From Pandoraea norimbergensis (GTDB taxonomy: Bacteria > Pseudomonadota > Gammaproteobacteria > Burkholderiales > Burkholderiaceae), in NCBI RefSeq assembly GCF_001465545.3, contig NZ_CP013480.3:4836001-4900000 (forward strand): a stretch of DNA of 64,000 nucleotides, read 5' to 3'. The stretch's first letter is position 1. Every line of letters begins with the position of its first letter. Below, piece after piece: positions 24,603 to 34,677 of the stretch. The translations under genes and the position numbers were made by a program. The notes under the pieces were generated by a model. That model was not told the origin of the DNA and did not search any database. It saw only the letters and a program-made list of their open reading frames with translations.

Positions 24603-25253
24603 ATGAAACAAGACAATCGCTTCCCGAATCTCTTCATCTGCGATCACCCGCTGATCCAGCACAAGCTCTCGCACATGCGCGACAAGGAAACCTCGACGCG
24701 CACGTTCCGTGGCCTGCTGCGCGAGATCACCTTGCTCATGGGCTATGAAATCACGCGCGACCTGCCGCTTACGACCGAGTCGATCGAGACGCCGATGGTC
24801 ACCATGGACGCCCCGGTCATCGCGGGCAAGAAGCTGGCCATCGTGCCGGTGCTGCGCGCAGGCGTGGGCATGAGCGACGGCCTGCTCGATCTGGTGCCGT
24901 CGGCACGCGTCGGTCATATCGGCGTGTATCGCGACGAGCAACACCGTCCGGTCGAATATCTGGTGCGCCTGCCCGATGTGGCCGACCGCCGTTTCATCTT
25001 GTGTGATCCGATGGTCGCCACCGGCTACTCGGCCGTGCACGCGGTGGATGTGCTGCGCAAGCGCGGTGTCGAGGAAGAGAACATTGCCTTCCTCGCACTC
25101 GTCGCCGCACCGGAAGGCGTGAAGGTGCTGCACGACGCGCACCCGGGCGTGAAGTTGTACGTGGCGTCGCTCGACGAGCGTCTGGACGACCACGCCTACA
25201 TCATCCCGGGTCTGGGTGATGCCGGTGACCGTCTGTTCGGCACGAAGAACTGA
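24603..25253 (+). CDS. upp: uracil phosphoribosyltransferase
   Basis: A 216-residue enzyme making UMP from uracil and PRPP in pyrimidine salvage. Family landmarks are [49 protein letters not shown], the PRPP-binding [17 protein letters not shown], and the uracil-binding [18 protein letters not shown] at the C-terminus. The ATG at 24603 (MKQDNRFPN) gives the standard length. An in-frame ATG at 24567, seven bases after a -10-like TAAAAT, would add 12 residues. It is monocistronic and ends at a terminator. Confidence 0.95.
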   Translation: MKQDNRFPNLFICDHPLIQHKLSHMRDKETSTRTFRGLLREITLLMGYEITRDLPLTTESIETPMVTMDAPVIAGKKLAIVPVLRAGVGMSDGLLDLVPSARVGHIGVYRDEQHRPVEYLVRLPDVADRRFILCDPMVATGYSAVHAVDVLRKRGVEEENIAFLALVAAPEGVKVLHDAHPGVKLYVASLDERLDDHAYIIPGLGDAGDRLFGTKN

Positions 25254-25318
25254 GTACACCGCAAAACGACCGGCGGCGGAACGAGACGTCCGCCATTGGT
25301 CGCTGAAGACGCTTGTAG

Positions 25319-25354
25319 AAAAGGACGCGTAGGCCCTGCCACGCGTCCTTTTTG
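25319..25354. terminator. bidirectional intrinsic terminator after upp
   Basis: AAGGACGCGT (25321-25330) pairs with ACGCGTCCTT (25341-25350) around a 10-base loop, then TTTGTTT. A residues on the left let it serve the convergent EamA gene as well. Confidence 0.88.
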
Positions 25355-25365
25355 TTTGTGCCGCG

Positions 25366-26283
25366 TCAGCGCGCCTTGCGCCGCGTCGCCATCGCCACGC
25401 CGATGGCGGCGAGCACCATCCCGCCCCACGCGAGTGGCGGCATGTGTTCCCCGACCATGATCCACGCGGCCAGTGCGGCGGCGGGGGGCACGAGAAAGAA
25501 CAACGCCGAGACGCGGGACGCTTCGCCTCGCCGGATCATCGCCAGCAGCAACGAGATGGCCACGATCGAATTACCGATGACGAGGTAGACGAGGGACAGG
25601 CTGAGTTGCCACGTCCACGACACATGCATCGGTTCGAGCCACCATGCGAGCGGCAGCGTCGCGGCAAAGCCCACGGCGTACTGCACGAGGTTGGACGTGA
25701 TCGGGTGCTGCCCGACGCCGAAGCGCTTTTCATACAGCGTGCCGCAAGTGATCGCGCCCAATGCGATGAAGGTGAACAGCAGGCCGAGTGCCGACGTCGC
25801 CTCCACCGCCGAGCGCGCCACGATCACCAGCGCCGCCCCTGCCAGCCCGAGCCCCAGACCGATCCAGTTCATCCCGCTCACACGCTCGCCGACCAGATGC
25901 GGCACCGCCAGCGCTACAAGAATCGGTTGCAGCGACGTAATCAGCGCCACGCTGCCCGCCGAGACGCCAATGCGCAGCGCGAGATACGTCATGCTGAAGT
26001 ACAACGCCTGAATCAGCAGGCCGATGACGATGAGATGCCCCCACGCCGCAGCGGTCTTCGGCAAGGGCGGCCGCATCACGATGGCCAGCGGCGCGAGCAG
26101 CACCAGCACGAGACCGTAACGCAGCGCGAGGAACGTGAGCGGGTCGGCATACGCGAGGCCGATCTTGGCGACCGTGAAGCCGACCGACCACAGGAACAGG
26201 AAGATCAGCGGCGCGGCACGCAGCCACAACGGATCGTGGGCAACCCCGGTACGCACCGGGTCAAGTGAGGTTTTCAGAGACAT
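25366..26283 (-). CDS. EamA/DMT-family transporter
   Basis: A 305-residue protein with about ten hydrophobic segments and the two-EamA-domain layout (RhaT/YdcZ type): LIFLFLWSVGFTVAKIGLAYADPLTFLALRY in the first repeat and a second repeat starting around residue 155. Family members export amino acids or metabolites; the substrate is unknown. It is followed by a terminator shared with upp, and preceded 84 bases upstream by the HerA-like gene on the same strand. Confidence 0.88.
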   Translation of the reverse strand: MSLKTSLDPVRTGVAHDPLWLRAAPLIFLFLWSVGFTVAKIGLAYADPLTFLALRYGLVLVLLAPLAIVMRPPLPKTAAAWGHLIVIGLLIQALYFSMTYLALRIGVSAGSVALITSLQPILVALAVPHLVGERVSGMNWIGLGLGLAGAALVIVARSAVEATSALGLLFTFIALGAITCGTLYEKRFGVGQHPITSNLVQYAVGFAATLPLAWWLEPMHVSWTWQLSLSLVYLVIGNSIVAISLLLAMIRRGEASRVSALFFLVPPAAALAAWIMVGEHMPPLAWGGMVLAAIGVAMATRRKAR

Positions 26284-26367
26284 CGGGAAGCGCAGACTCC
26301 TTCATTCTTATTGTTGTAAAGGGTGATGCGGGCCACCCGCGAGTGGCCGGGTAGCAATCGGTGACGG

Positions 26368-28044
26368 CTACCGGCGACGATTGCCGCCGAAGATGCTGCC
26401 GAGGACGCCACGTACGATTTCGCGTCCCAACTGACTGCCGATGGTGCGGGCCGTGCTCTTAACCATGGCGTCGATCGGTGTGTCCTTGCGGCTTGAACCG
26501 CGAGCGCCGCCACTGCCGCCGCTGCCGCCGCTACCCCCCCCCAGCAGACCGCCAAGCGAATCCTTCACTGCGTCGAGTAACCCGCCACCGGACGACTCTC
26601 CGCCCGTCGAGGCTGCGCCGCCCGGCGCGTCCGGTTGGCGGCTCTCTGTGCGGCCCACAAGCTTTTCATACGCCGACTCGCGATCGACCGCCGTCTCGTA
26701 CACCCCCGCGACCAGCGAGTTCGCCATCACCGCCTGGCGCTCCTGCGGCGTGATCGGCCCGATGCGTGAGGCGGGCGGCGCGATGTACGCACGCTCTGTC
26801 ACGGTCGGGCGTCCCTTTTCATCGAGCAGCGACACCAAGGCCTCGCCCACGCCCAACTCGCCAATGACCTTCTCGATATCGAGCGACGGGTTCGCCCGCA
26901 TCGTCTGCGCAGCCACCTTCACAGCCTTCTGGTCGCGCGGCGAATAGGCGCGCAACGCATGCTGCACGCGATTGCCCAACTGTCCGAGCACGGTGTCGGG
27001 CACATCGACCGGATTCTGCGTGACAAAGTACACACCGACGCCCTTCGAGCGGATCAGGCGAACCATCTGCTCGATGCGCTCCAGCAGCGCCTTCGGGGCC
27101 TCGTTGAACAGCAGATGCGCCTCGTCGAAGAAGAACACGAGCTTCGGCTTATCAGGGTCGCCCACTTCAGGCAGGCGCTCGAACAACTCGGCCAGCAGCC
27201 ACAGCAGGAACGTGCCGTAGATGCGCGGTGCGGTGAGCAGTTTGTCGGCGGCGAGAATGTTGACGATGCCGCGCCCCTGCGCGTCGGTCTGCATGAAGTC
27301 GTCGATGTTGAGCATCGGCTCGCCGAAGAACTTGTCGGCGCCCTGCTGCTCCAGCGCGAGCAACCCGCGCTGAATGGCCCCGACCGACGCGGCCGAGATA
27401 TTGCCGTACTGCGTCGTGAAGCTCGACGCGTTCTCGCCTACGTGCTGGAGCATCGCGCGCAGGTCTTTGCTGTCGAGCAGCAACAGACCATTGTCGTCGG
27501 CAATCTTGAAGACGAGGTTGAGCACGCCAGTCTGCGTCTCGTTCAGGCCCAACAGGCGTGCGAGCAGCAACGGGCCGAGATCGGAGACGGTGGCACGCAC
27601 CGGATGGCCCTGCTCGCCGAACACATCCCACAGCATGGCGGGGCTGCCGTGCCAGTCGGGGGTATCGAAGCCCAGATTGGCGATGCGCTCCTTGAGCTTG
27701 GGAGTCTCCACGCCCGGTTGCGTGATGCCTGTGAGATCGCCCTTCACGTCGGCGAGAAACACGGGCACGCCGATATCGGAGAACGCCTGCGCCATGACTT
27801 GCAGCGTGACGGTCTTGCCCGTGCCGGTCGCGCCGGTGATCAAGCCATGGCGGTTGCCCATGGCGGGCAGCAGGCCGAGCAGGTGCTGGTCGTTGCGGGC
27901 GATGACGAGCGGTGCCCCGGTTTCATGCGCACCGGCAGCGCCGGAGGATGAGGCGGATTCAATGGGAGATGCAGAGCGGGAAGTAGCGCTTGAAGCAGAT
28001 GCGGGGGACGGCGACGCTTGCGACGGCGCGGGCTTCTTGGGCAT
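26368..28044 (-). CDS. HerA-like ATPase, DUF853 (YjgR family)
   Basis: A 558-residue P-loop ATPase. After a Ser/Ala/Pro-rich N-terminal tail of about 45 residues come [32 protein letters not shown] (Walker A), DVKGDLTG, the Walker [13 protein letters not shown], and the arginine-containing [34 protein letters not shown], which define DUF853/YjgR. A Gly-Ser-rich linker and a basic C-terminus ending in GGNRRR follow. HerA-type ATPases are DNA translocases, but the job of YjgR proteins is not settled. The start at 28044 has GAGG upstream; the frame is open 25 codons earlier. It is divergent from yebC. Confidence 0.88.
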   Translation of the reverse strand: MPKKPAPSQASPSPASASSATSRSASPIESASSSGAAGAHETGAPLVIARNDQHLLGLLPAMGNRHGLITGATGTGKTVTLQVMAQAFSDIGVPVFLADVKGDLTGITQPGVETPKLKERIANLGFDTPDWHGSPAMLWDVFGEQGHPVRATVSDLGPLLLARLLGLNETQTGVLNLVFKIADDNGLLLLDSKDLRAMLQHVGENASSFTTQYGNISAASVGAIQRGLLALEQQGADKFFGEPMLNIDDFMQTDAQGRGIVNILAADKLLTAPRIYGTFLLWLLAELFERLPEVGDPDKPKLVFFFDEAHLLFNEAPKALLERIEQMVRLIRSKGVGVYFVTQNPVDVPDTVLGQLGNRVQHALRAYSPRDQKAVKVAAQTMRANPSLDIEKVIGELGVGEALVSLLDEKGRPTVTERAYIAPPASRIGPITPQERQAVMANSLVAGVYETAVDRESAYEKLVGRTESRQPDAPGGAASTGGESSGGGLLDAVKDSLGGLLGGGSGGSGGSGGARGSSRKDTPIDAMVKSTARTIGSQLGREIVRGVLGSIFGGNRRR

Positions 28045-28298
28045 GAGCGACCTCGGCAGTAGACACGGTGCGGGTCGTGACACGGCGCAGCAAACACCCG
28101 TGGCACGGTGCGGCGGCATGATAAAATTGCCTCCGATTATAGCGGCAGGTTGCCGCCCGGGCCTCGCAGGCCGAGGGCCATGCCTGTCAAGCGCCCGCTG
28201 CCCTTCGGTGGCGGGCGCTCCCGTTTCAAAGGCTGGCCGCGCGGCATTGCGCGGGCCGGCGGCATATTCAGCCGCACTGCGGCACGACGGAGAATTTC

Positions 28299-29024
28299 AT
28301 GGCGGGTCATAGCAAATGGGCCAACATCAAACACAAGAAGGCTGCGGCAGATGCCAAGCGCGGTAAAGTCTGGACACGCCTGATCAAGGAAATCACCGTG
28401 GCAGCGCGTCTGGGCGGCGGTGACGCCGACAGCAACCCGCGCCTGCGTCTGGCCGTGGAAAAGGCCGCCGACGCCAACATGCCCAAGGACAACGTCAAAC
28501 GCGCGATCGATCGCGGCGTGGGCGGTCTGGACGGCGCCAACTACGAAGAAATTCGCTACGAAGGCTACGGCATCAACGGCGCGGCCGTGATCGTCGACAC
28601 CATGACGGACAACCGTGTGCGTACCGTTGCGGAAGTGCGCCACGCCTTCTCGAAGTTCGGCGGCAACATGGGCACCGATGGCTCGGTGGCGTTCCTGTTC
28701 ACGCACTGCGGCCAGTTCCTGTTCTCGCCGGAAACGCCGGAAGACAAGCTGATGGAAGTTGCCCTCGACGCCGGTGCCGATGACGTCATCAGCAACGACG
28801 ACGGCAGCTTCGAAGTGATCTGCCCGGCCAACGACTTCCAGACGGTCAAGACCAAGCTCGAAGCCGCCGGCCTGAAGGCCGAAGTCGCGGAAGTCACAAT
28901 GAAGCCGCAAACCGAAGTGGTCTTCACCGGCGAAGACGCCCTGAAGATGCAAAAGCTGCTCGACGCGCTCGAAAACCTCGACGACGTGCAGGAAGTCTTT
29001 ACCAACGCCGTCATCGAGGAATAA
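28299..29024 (+). CDS. yebC: YebC/PmpR family protein
   Basis: A 241-residue protein, the standard length. It begins [37 protein letters not shown], the invariant YebC N-terminus, with [53 protein letters not shown] and [16 protein letters not shown] following. Historically called a transcriptional regulator, this family is related to mitochondrial TACO1, and recent work links it to translation of difficult motifs. GGAG precedes the ATG. It is six bases upstream of purD and is the first gene of the conserved yebC-to-rng block. Confidence 0.96.
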   Translation: MAGHSKWANIKHKKAAADAKRGKVWTRLIKEITVAARLGGGDADSNPRLRLAVEKAADANMPKDNVKRAIDRGVGGLDGANYEEIRYEGYGINGAAVIVDTMTDNRVRTVAEVRHAFSKFGGNMGTDGSVAFLFTHCGQFLFSPETPEDKLMEVALDAGADDVISNDDGSFEVICPANDFQTVKTKLEAAGLKAEVAEVTMKPQTEVVFTGEDALKMQKLLDALENLDDVQEVFTNAVIEE

Positions 29025-29030
29025 ACAAGC

Positions 29031-30317
29031 ATGAAGATTCTGGTTGTCGGCTCGGGTGGCCGTGAACACGCCCTGGCGTGGAAGCTCGCGCAATCGTCGC
29101 GCATCCAACTGGTCTACGTCGCCCCGGGCAACGGCGGCACGGCGCTCGACGAGCGCCTGCGCAATGTCCCGATCAGCGATCCGAACGTGCTCGCCGAGTT
29201 CGCCATTCGTGAAGGCATCGCCCTCACCGTGGTCGGCCCCGAAGCACCGCTCGCCGCCGGTATCGTCAACATCTTCCGTGCCCGCGGCCTGAAGGTGTTC
29301 GGCCCGACGCGTGAAGCGGCGCAGCTCGAATCGTCGAAGGACTTCGCCAAGGCGTTCATGAAGCGCCACGGCATTCCGACCGCCGATTACGAAACGTTCT
29401 CCGACGCGGCCAAGGCCCATGCGTACATCGACGCCAAGGGCGCGCCGATCGTAATCAAGGCCGATGGTCTGGCCGCCGGCAAGGGCGTGGTCGTGGCAAT
29501 GTCGCTGGAAGAAGCGCACAACGCCGTGGACGCGATGCTCGCGGACAACAAGCTCGGCGACGCCGGTGCGCGTGTGGTCATCGAGGAATTCCTGCAAGGC
29601 GAAGAAGCCAGCTTCATCGTCATGGTCGACGGCAAGAACGTGCTGCCGCTCGCCACGTCGCAGGATCACAAGCGTCTGCTCGATAACGATCAGGGCCCGA
29701 ACACGGGCGGCATGGGCGCCTACTCGCCCGCGCCGATCGTCACGCCGCAAATTCACGCCCGCGTGATGCGCGAGATCATTCTGCCGACCGTGCGCGGTAT
29801 GGAAACCGATGGCATTCGCTACACGGGCTTCCTGTACGCCGGCCTGATGATCGACCCGCAAGGCAATATCAAGACGCTCGAATTCAACTGCCGCATGGGC
29901 GACCCCGAGACGCAGCCGATCATGGCGCGCCTGAAGGGCGACTTCTCGGTGGTGGTCGAACACGCGATTGCCGGCACGCTCGACAAGGTCGAACTCGACT
30001 GGGACCGCCGCTATGCGCTGGGCGTGGTGCTCGCCGCTTACGGCTACCCGGATAACCCGCGCAAGGCCGACCGTATCTCGGAGATTCCTGCCGAGACCGA
30101 CGATTGCGTGACGTTCCATGCCGGTACGCAGTTGGAAAACGACGTGCTGTCGGTCACCGGCGGACGCGTGCTGTGCGTGGTCGGGTTGTCGGACACGGTG
30201 CGCGGTGCGCAAAGCGTGGCGTATCAGATGGTCAACCAGATCAGCTTCGACGGCATGCAATATCGCCACGACATCGGCAACCGCGCCCTCGCGCGCAAGC
30301 CGGAAGGCACCGCCTGA
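29031..30317 (+). CDS. purD: phosphoribosylamine-glycine ligase (GAR synthetase)
   Basis: A 428-residue ATP-grasp enzyme joining 5-phosphoribosylamine and glycine in the second step of purine synthesis. Signatures are MKILVVGSGGREHALAWKLA, VVGPEAPLAAGIVN, the ATP-grasp FMKRHGIPTADYETF and VIKADGLAAGKGVVVA, DHKRLLDNDQGPNTGGMGAYSPAP (the GARS signature), and ILEFNCRMGDPETQ-like residues (LEFNCRMGDPETQP). It starts six bases after yebC. A repeat and a terminator-like hairpin follow the stop. Confidence 0.97.
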   Translation: MKILVVGSGGREHALAWKLAQSSRIQLVYVAPGNGGTALDERLRNVPISDPNVLAEFAIREGIALTVVGPEAPLAAGIVNIFRARGLKVFGPTREAAQLESSKDFAKAFMKRHGIPTADYETFSDAAKAHAYIDAKGAPIVIKADGLAAGKGVVVAMSLEEAHNAVDAMLADNKLGDAGARVVIEEFLQGEEASFIVMVDGKNVLPLATSQDHKRLLDNDQGPNTGGMGAYSPAPIVTPQIHARVMREIILPTVRGMETDGIRYTGFLYAGLMIDPQGNIKTLEFNCRMGDPETQPIMARLKGDFSVVVEHAIAGTLDKVELDWDRRYALGVVLAAYGYPDNPRKADRISEIPAETDDCVTFHAGTQLENDVLSVTGGRVLCVVGLSDTVRGAQSVAYQMVNQISFDGMQYRHDIGNRALARKPEGTA

Positions 30318-30319
30318 TT

Positions 30320-30358
30320 GCGCTGCATTGAGGTGCTGCATTGAGGCGCTGCACTGAA
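30320..30358. repeat. 13-base tandem repeat, three units
   Basis: GCGCTGCATTGAG, GTGCTGCATTGAG and GCGCTGCACTGAA lie in tandem directly after the purD stop codon. They are non-coding and may be variable between strains. The remaining bases up to mscS at 30646 hold the hairpin at 30381-30411 and otherwise nothing recognised. Confidence 0.7.
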
Positions 30359-30380
30359 GCGCCGAGACGTTGATGCCCCA

Positions 30381-30411
30381 CGGCCCGGACGACCACAAAT
30401 CGTCCGGGCCG
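30381..30411 (+). terminator. terminator-like hairpin after purD
   Basis: A 12-base-pair stem, CGGCCCGGACGA (30381-30392) with TCGTCCGGGCCG (30400-30411), has a seven-base loop and is followed by TTGTCATTT. The U-run is interrupted, so termination may be partial. It separates yebC-purD from mscS. Confidence 0.65.
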
Positions 30412-30645
30412 TTGTCATTTCAGGCGCGACATTGTTGGAACGTGACGCGTCCGCCACGTCGGCGTCATTTCGTTATCCCATCGACAAGATTGACAAGCGA
30501 AACGCAACTTGGCACGCTGGCAGCGGCGCAACCTGCGTAGTTCCACGATGGAATGCGTGGCACACGCCCCCAGTCGCCCCCTCCGGCCAGCCTCGGCGGA
30601 ACCCAGCAGTTTTCCCGACAGATCCCTCGCTCGACGGAGACGCGT

Positions 30646-31545
30646 ATGTTCGACCTCAACAAGCTGGTCAACGATTATCTGGTGCCGTTCGGACTGAAGA
30701 TCCTGATGGCAGTCGTCATCTGGATCATCGGTGGCATCGTCATCAATCTGGTCGCCCGCCTCGTGCGTGCCGCGATGACCCGCCGGGCCATCGATCCCAC
30801 CCTCGTCCGTTACTCCGAATCGTCGCTGCGCATTGCCTTGCGCATCGCCTTGGTCATCACCATCCTCAGCGTCTGCGGCATCGAGACCACGTCGTTCGCG
30901 GCGCTGCTGGCCGCCGCCGGCATCGCCATCGGCGCGGCCTGGTCCGGGCTGCTGTCGAACTTTGCCTCGGGCATCTTCCTGATCGTGCTGCGCCCGTTCA
31001 AGACGGGCGACATGATCAGCGCCGGCGGCGTGACCGGCGTGGTCGACGAGATCGGCCTGTTCGTCACGACGATGACCACGGCAGACAACCTGCGCGTCTA
31101 TGTGGGCAACACGAAGGTGTTCAGCGACAACATCACGGTTTATGACGCCAACGCGTTCCGGCGCGTCGATCTGAGCGCGCAGTTGGCCCATACGGTCGAC
31201 GTGCAGGACGCCGTGACGCGGCTCAAGGCGCGTATCGCCCAGATTCCGAACGTGATGAGCACGCCCGCCGTGGACGTCGCCATTCTGGAGTTCAACCCGG
31301 CCGGGCCAGTGCTCGCGGTGCGTCCGTATTGCCATAACCGCGATTACTGGCAGGTGTATTTCGACACCAACCGGGCGATTGCCGAAGTGGGCGGCACGGC
31401 ACACTGGCCGGTACCCGCGCCGCGCCAGATTCTCATGCCGCCACCGGCGGACGTGGGCGGCGGAAACGCCAGCGCGAACGCGCCGATCATCGGCACGGGC
31501 AATGCCGCTCCGGCAGGCTCACGGCCGAACGCTCCGGCCCCCTGA
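30646..31545 (+). CDS. small-conductance mechanosensitive channel (MscS family)
   Basis: A 299-residue inner-membrane channel. Three membrane helices lie within the first 130 residues, with the pore-lining TM3 in the Gly/Ala-rich LLAAAGIAIGAAWSGLLSNFASG, followed by the MscS beta domain (RPFKTGDMI, GVVDEIGLFVTTM) and the C-terminal alpha/beta domain. The C-terminus has a Pro/Asn/Ala-rich tail. It opens on membrane tension during hypo-osmotic shock. CGGAGA precedes the ATG. Its place between purD and hemF breaks the gene order I expect in related genera. Confidence 0.92.
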   Translation: MFDLNKLVNDYLVPFGLKILMAVVIWIIGGIVINLVARLVRAAMTRRAIDPTLVRYSESSLRIALRIALVITILSVCGIETTSFAALLAAAGIAIGAAWSGLLSNFASGIFLIVLRPFKTGDMISAGGVTGVVDEIGLFVTTMTTADNLRVYVGNTKVFSDNITVYDANAFRRVDLSAQLAHTVDVQDAVTRLKARIAQIPNVMSTPAVDVAILEFNPAGPVLAVRPYCHNRDYWQVYFDTNRAIAEVGGTAHWPVPAPRQILMPPPADVGGGNASANAPIIGTGNAAPAGSRPNAPAP

Positions 31546-31726
31546 ACGGCGCACTGAACAGCACACTGAACAGCGGGACGGGCTTCTCGAACGTCCCGAA
31601 AGTCACCTCAACACCTTGATTCGGGTCATCCGGGCGGCATAAACGCCGCCCCGGCGCCCCGCCTGGCGCCCCTGAACGCCCGCCAGCCGGTACAATCCGT
31701 CTATTACCAAAACGGGACGTAGAAGG

Positions 31727-32674
31727 ATGACCGCGAGCACGACGGCGAAAGACGCCGCACAGATGCCGGACACCGGCGCAGTGCGAACTTATCTGCTCGG
31801 TCTGCAAGACCGTATTGTCGAAACGCTGGAACGGCTCGACGGCAAGCGCTTTCTCGCCGACGACTGGCAGCGCCCGGCCGACGGCGCGCTGCGTGGCGAC
31901 GGGCGCACCCGCGTGCTCGACGACGGTGATTTCTTCGAGCGCGGCGGCGTGAACTTCTCCCACGTGGTGGGCGACAAGCTCCCCGGCTCGGCCAGCGCCT
32001 CGCGCCCCGAATTGGCCGGACGCGGTTTCGAAGCCCTTGGTGTATCGCTCGTCCTGCATCCCCGCAACCCGTATTGCCCGACCGTGCACTTCAACGTGCG
32101 CATTCTGATCGCGACCGCCCCCGGCGAAGCCCCGGCGTTCTGGTTCGGCGGCGGCATGGACCTCACGCCTTATTACGCGTTCGAAGACGACTGCCGGCAC
32201 TTCCACCAGACCTGCAAGGACGCCCTTGATCCGTTCGGCACCGATTGGTACCCGCGCTTCAAGGCCTGGTGCGACGAGTACTTCTATCTGAAACACCGGC
32301 AAGAACCGCGCGGCATCGGCGGTATCTTCTTCGACGATTTCTCGGGTGGCGGCTTCGAGACGGGCTTTGCGGTCATGCAAAGCGTGGGCGACGCCTTCCT
32401 CGACGCGTATGTGCCGATCGTGGAACGCCGCCGCGGCATGCCGTACGGCGAGCGCGAGCGCGATTTTCAGGCGCATCGCCGTGGCCGCTACGTCGAATTC
32501 AATCTGGTCTGGGACCGTGGCACGCATTTCGGGCTGCAATCGGGCGGGCGTACCGAGTCGATCCTGATGTCGATGCCGCCGATCGTGAAGTGGCATTACG
32601 ACTGGAAGCCCGAGCCGGACACCCCGGAAGCCAAGCTCTATACCGATTTCCTCGTGCGGCGCGAGTGGGTGTAA
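31727..32674 (+). CDS. hemF: oxygen-dependent coproporphyrinogen III oxidase
   Basis: A 315-residue enzyme that oxidatively decarboxylates coproporphyrinogen III to protoporphyrinogen IX in heme synthesis. Signatures are [52 protein letters not shown], the ARHxxRRGIGG-like [17 protein letters not shown], and [34 protein letters not shown]. It is slightly longer than E. coli HemF (299) at the N-terminus. The start may be 31727 (AGAAGG abuts the ATG, with GGGA ten bases upstream) or the ATG 12 codons later. A TACAAT -10-like box lies at 31691. nadD follows 13 bases after. Confidence 0.95.
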   Translation: MTASTTAKDAAQMPDTGAVRTYLLGLQDRIVETLERLDGKRFLADDWQRPADGALRGDGRTRVLDDGDFFERGGVNFSHVVGDKLPGSASASRPELAGRGFEALGVSLVLHPRNPYCPTVHFNVRILIATAPGEAPAFWFGGGMDLTPYYAFEDDCRHFHQTCKDALDPFGTDWYPRFKAWCDEYFYLKHRQEPRGIGGIFFDDFSGGGFETGFAVMQSVGDAFLDAYVPIVERRRGMPYGERERDFQAHRRGRYVEFNLVWDRGTHFGLQSGGRTESILMSMPPIVKWHYDWKPEPDTPEAKLYTDFLVRREWV

Positions 32675-32687
32675 AGGCGACCCACGC

Positions 32688-33392
32688 ATGACCGTCACCT
32701 CTCCCGCCGCCCGTGGCCCCAAGCGCATCGGCGTGCTCGGCGGCACGTTCGACCCGATTCACACCGGCCATCTGGCATTGGGCGCACTCTTTGCCCGCAC
32801 GCTCGCACTCGACGAGCTGTTGCTGATGCCTGCCGGCCAACAGCCGCAAAAACAGGGCAGCACGCCCGCCGTGCACCGCTTGGCGATGACCCGGCTCGCC
32901 GCCGAATTGCTGGCGGAAGAGTTGCAACGCACGCATCCGGCCACGCAACTGATCGTGAGCACCCGCGAAATCGAGCGTGCCGGCCCCAGCTATACGATCG
33001 ACACGCTGCGCGAGTTGCGCGCCGATTACGGGCCGCAGGCGTCGCTGTCGTTGCTGATCGGCTCGGACCAACTGGTGCGTCTGGACACGTGGCACGCCTG
33101 GCGCGAACTGTTCGATTACGCCCACGTGTGTGCGGCGGCCCGACCGGGTTTCAGCCGCGAAACGGCGTCCCTGCCACTGCGTGAAGTCTTCGCAGAAAGG
33201 GAAAAGTCCGCGCTCGGGGTACAATCCACGCCATGCGGCGGCATCCTGATCGACGACTCACTGGCCGTCGACATCTCCGCCACCGAGTTGCGCGCCGCAC
33301 TGGCGCACGCGACAGACGCAGCCTCACGGCCTGCGAATCTGCCCGAACCCGTGTGGGAGTACATCCGCGCGCAACACCTGTATCGCGCCTGA
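32688..33392 (+). CDS. nadD: nicotinate-nucleotide adenylyltransferase
   Basis: A 234-residue enzyme that adenylates nicotinate mononucleotide to deamido-NAD. The nucleotidyltransferase motif GGTFDPIHTGHLALG is at about residues 18-32. LLMPAGQQPQKQ, REIERAGPSYTIDTLRELRADYG, LLIGSDQLVRLDTWHAWRELF and the ISATELRAAL motif follow. It is 13 bases after hemF and 63 bases before rsfS; nadD-rsfS-rlmH is a widely conserved order. Confidence 0.96.
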   Translation: MTVTSPAARGPKRIGVLGGTFDPIHTGHLALGALFARTLALDELLLMPAGQQPQKQGSTPAVHRLAMTRLAAELLAEELQRTHPATQLIVSTREIERAGPSYTIDTLRELRADYGPQASLSLLIGSDQLVRLDTWHAWRELFDYAHVCAAARPGFSRETASLPLREVFAEREKSALGVQSTPCGGILIDDSLAVDISATELRAALAHATDAASRPANLPEPVWEYIRAQHLYRA

Positions 33393-33455
33393 CAAGCCCT
33401 AGCGGCCCGCCGTCTCGCGCCCCTGTTTGCCTCTGCTTCACCAAGACAACGCACT

Positions 33456-33908
33456 ATGGATATTCGTAAACTTCAGCGCCTTATCGTCGACGCCCTCGAA
33501 GACGTCAAGGCCCAGGACATCAAGGTGTACAACACCGAGCACCTCACCGCCCTGTTTGAGCGCGTGATCATCGCCAGCGGTACGTCCAACCGCCAGACCA
33601 AGGCCCTCGCCGCCAGCGTGCGCGACAAGGTCAAGGCTGCCGGCGGCGACGTCATCAGCATGGAAGGCGAAGACGTGGGCGAATGGGTGCTGGTCGATAC
33701 CGGCGACGCCATCGTGCACATCATGCAACCCGCCCTGCGCCAGTACTACAACCTGGAAGAAATCTGGGGCGAGAAGCCGGTGCGCCTGAAGGCTGCGGGC
33801 ACCAAGGCCGGCGTCAAGGCCAGCGCCGAAGATGACGGCGACGCGGAAGACGACGGCGACGACACCGCCGAAGCCAAGGCGCCGGCACGCCGCAAGGCCG
33901 CCAAGTAA
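33456..33908 (+). CDS. rsfS: ribosomal silencing factor RsfS
   Basis: A 150-residue protein. The core of about 115 residues is RsfS/Iojap: [47 protein letters not shown], then [30 protein letters not shown]. It binds ribosomal protein uL14 and keeps subunits apart when growth slows. The last 35 residues are an extra tail alternating acidic ([12 protein letters not shown]) and basic (ARRKAAK) parts, seen often in betaproteobacteria. It is between nadD and rlmH. Confidence 0.95.
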   Translation: MDIRKLQRLIVDALEDVKAQDIKVYNTEHLTALFERVIIASGTSNRQTKALAASVRDKVKAAGGDVISMEGEDVGEWVLVDTGDAIVHIMQPALRQYYNLEEIWGEKPVRLKAAGTKAGVKASAEDDGDAEDDGDDTAEAKAPARRKAAK

Positions 33909-33928
33909 GACCCGCCGGTTTCGCTGTC

Positions 33929-34399
33929 ATGCGTCTGTACATTCTCGCGGTCGGGCACAAGATGCCCGGCTGGATCGAGACCGCCTTTGCCGAGTACGCG
34001 AAGCGCATGCCCCCCGAGCTGCGCATCGAGCTCAAGGAAATCAAGCCGGAGCAACGCTCCAACTCCCGCACCGCTGAGACCGTGATGGCCGCCGAAGCCC
34101 AGCGCATCGACGCGGCCCTGCCGCGCGGCTGCCGCCTCATCTGTCTGGACGAGCGCGGCACGGACCTCACCACGATGCGCCTCGCCCAGTCGCTCACCGG
34201 CTGGCAACAGGACGGCCGCGACGTGGCCTTCGTGATCGGTGGCGCCGACGGGCTCGATCCGGGCCTCAAGGCCCGTGCCGATACGCTCATCCGCTTGTCC
34301 AGCCTCACCATGCCGCACGGCATGGTGCGGGTGCTGCTCGCCGAACAGCTCTACCGCGCGTGGAGCATCAACGCGAATCATCCGTACCATCGGGTCTAG
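33929..34399 (+). CDS. rlmH: 23S rRNA (pseudouridine-1915 N3)-methyltransferase
   Basis: A 156-residue SPOUT methyltransferase of the RlmH/YbeA family. It begins [38 protein letters not shown] and contains [17 protein letters not shown], the knot motif [18 protein letters not shown], and the C-terminal [33 protein letters not shown], which is nearly invariant. It methylates the helix 69 pseudouridine of the 70S ribosome. It starts 20 bases after rsfS. In relatives maf follows directly; here the ugp operon comes in between. Confidence 0.97.
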   Translation: MRLYILAVGHKMPGWIETAFAEYAKRMPPELRIELKEIKPEQRSNSRTAETVMAAEAQRIDAALPRGCRLICLDERGTDLTTMRLAQSLTGWQQDGRDVAFVIGGADGLDPGLKARADTLIRLSSLTMPHGMVRVLLAEQLYRAWSINANHPYHRV

Positions 34400-34677
34400 A
34401 CGCCGGACAAATAAGTCAGAAATAAGTCACAACCGCTTGTGCAGTGCAACGGCGCGTTGTGTTTGTCTGCGGTCTTGGGCCCGGGCCGTGCCCCACGCCT
34501 ACTGGCATAGCGCACCGGTGAATTCCAAAATTCTGTCAATCCCGTGCGAGACGCCGCCATACAACAAACGGTGCTGCACTGCGGGTGGAAAAAACACGAC
34601 GGCGTGGTAGTCTACGCGGCGCTATACCGTTCGCACCGCGAACAGACAAGACTTCTCGTGAACCACCGGAGATTGGC

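Noticed and set aside
28191..28218. GCGCCCGC/GCGGGCGC hairpin in the yebC leader as a riboswitch
   Set aside because: A single GC-rich stem without conserved loops or a known aptamer pattern; I cannot support more than a leader hairpin.
31570..31610. CGGGACG/CGTCCCG inverted repeat after mscS as a terminator
   Set aside because: The stem is short and no U-run follows.
34530..34560. Possible Pho box (CTGTCA) upstream of ugpB
   Set aside because: Only one CTGTCA half is present; no second half occurs 11 bases away.
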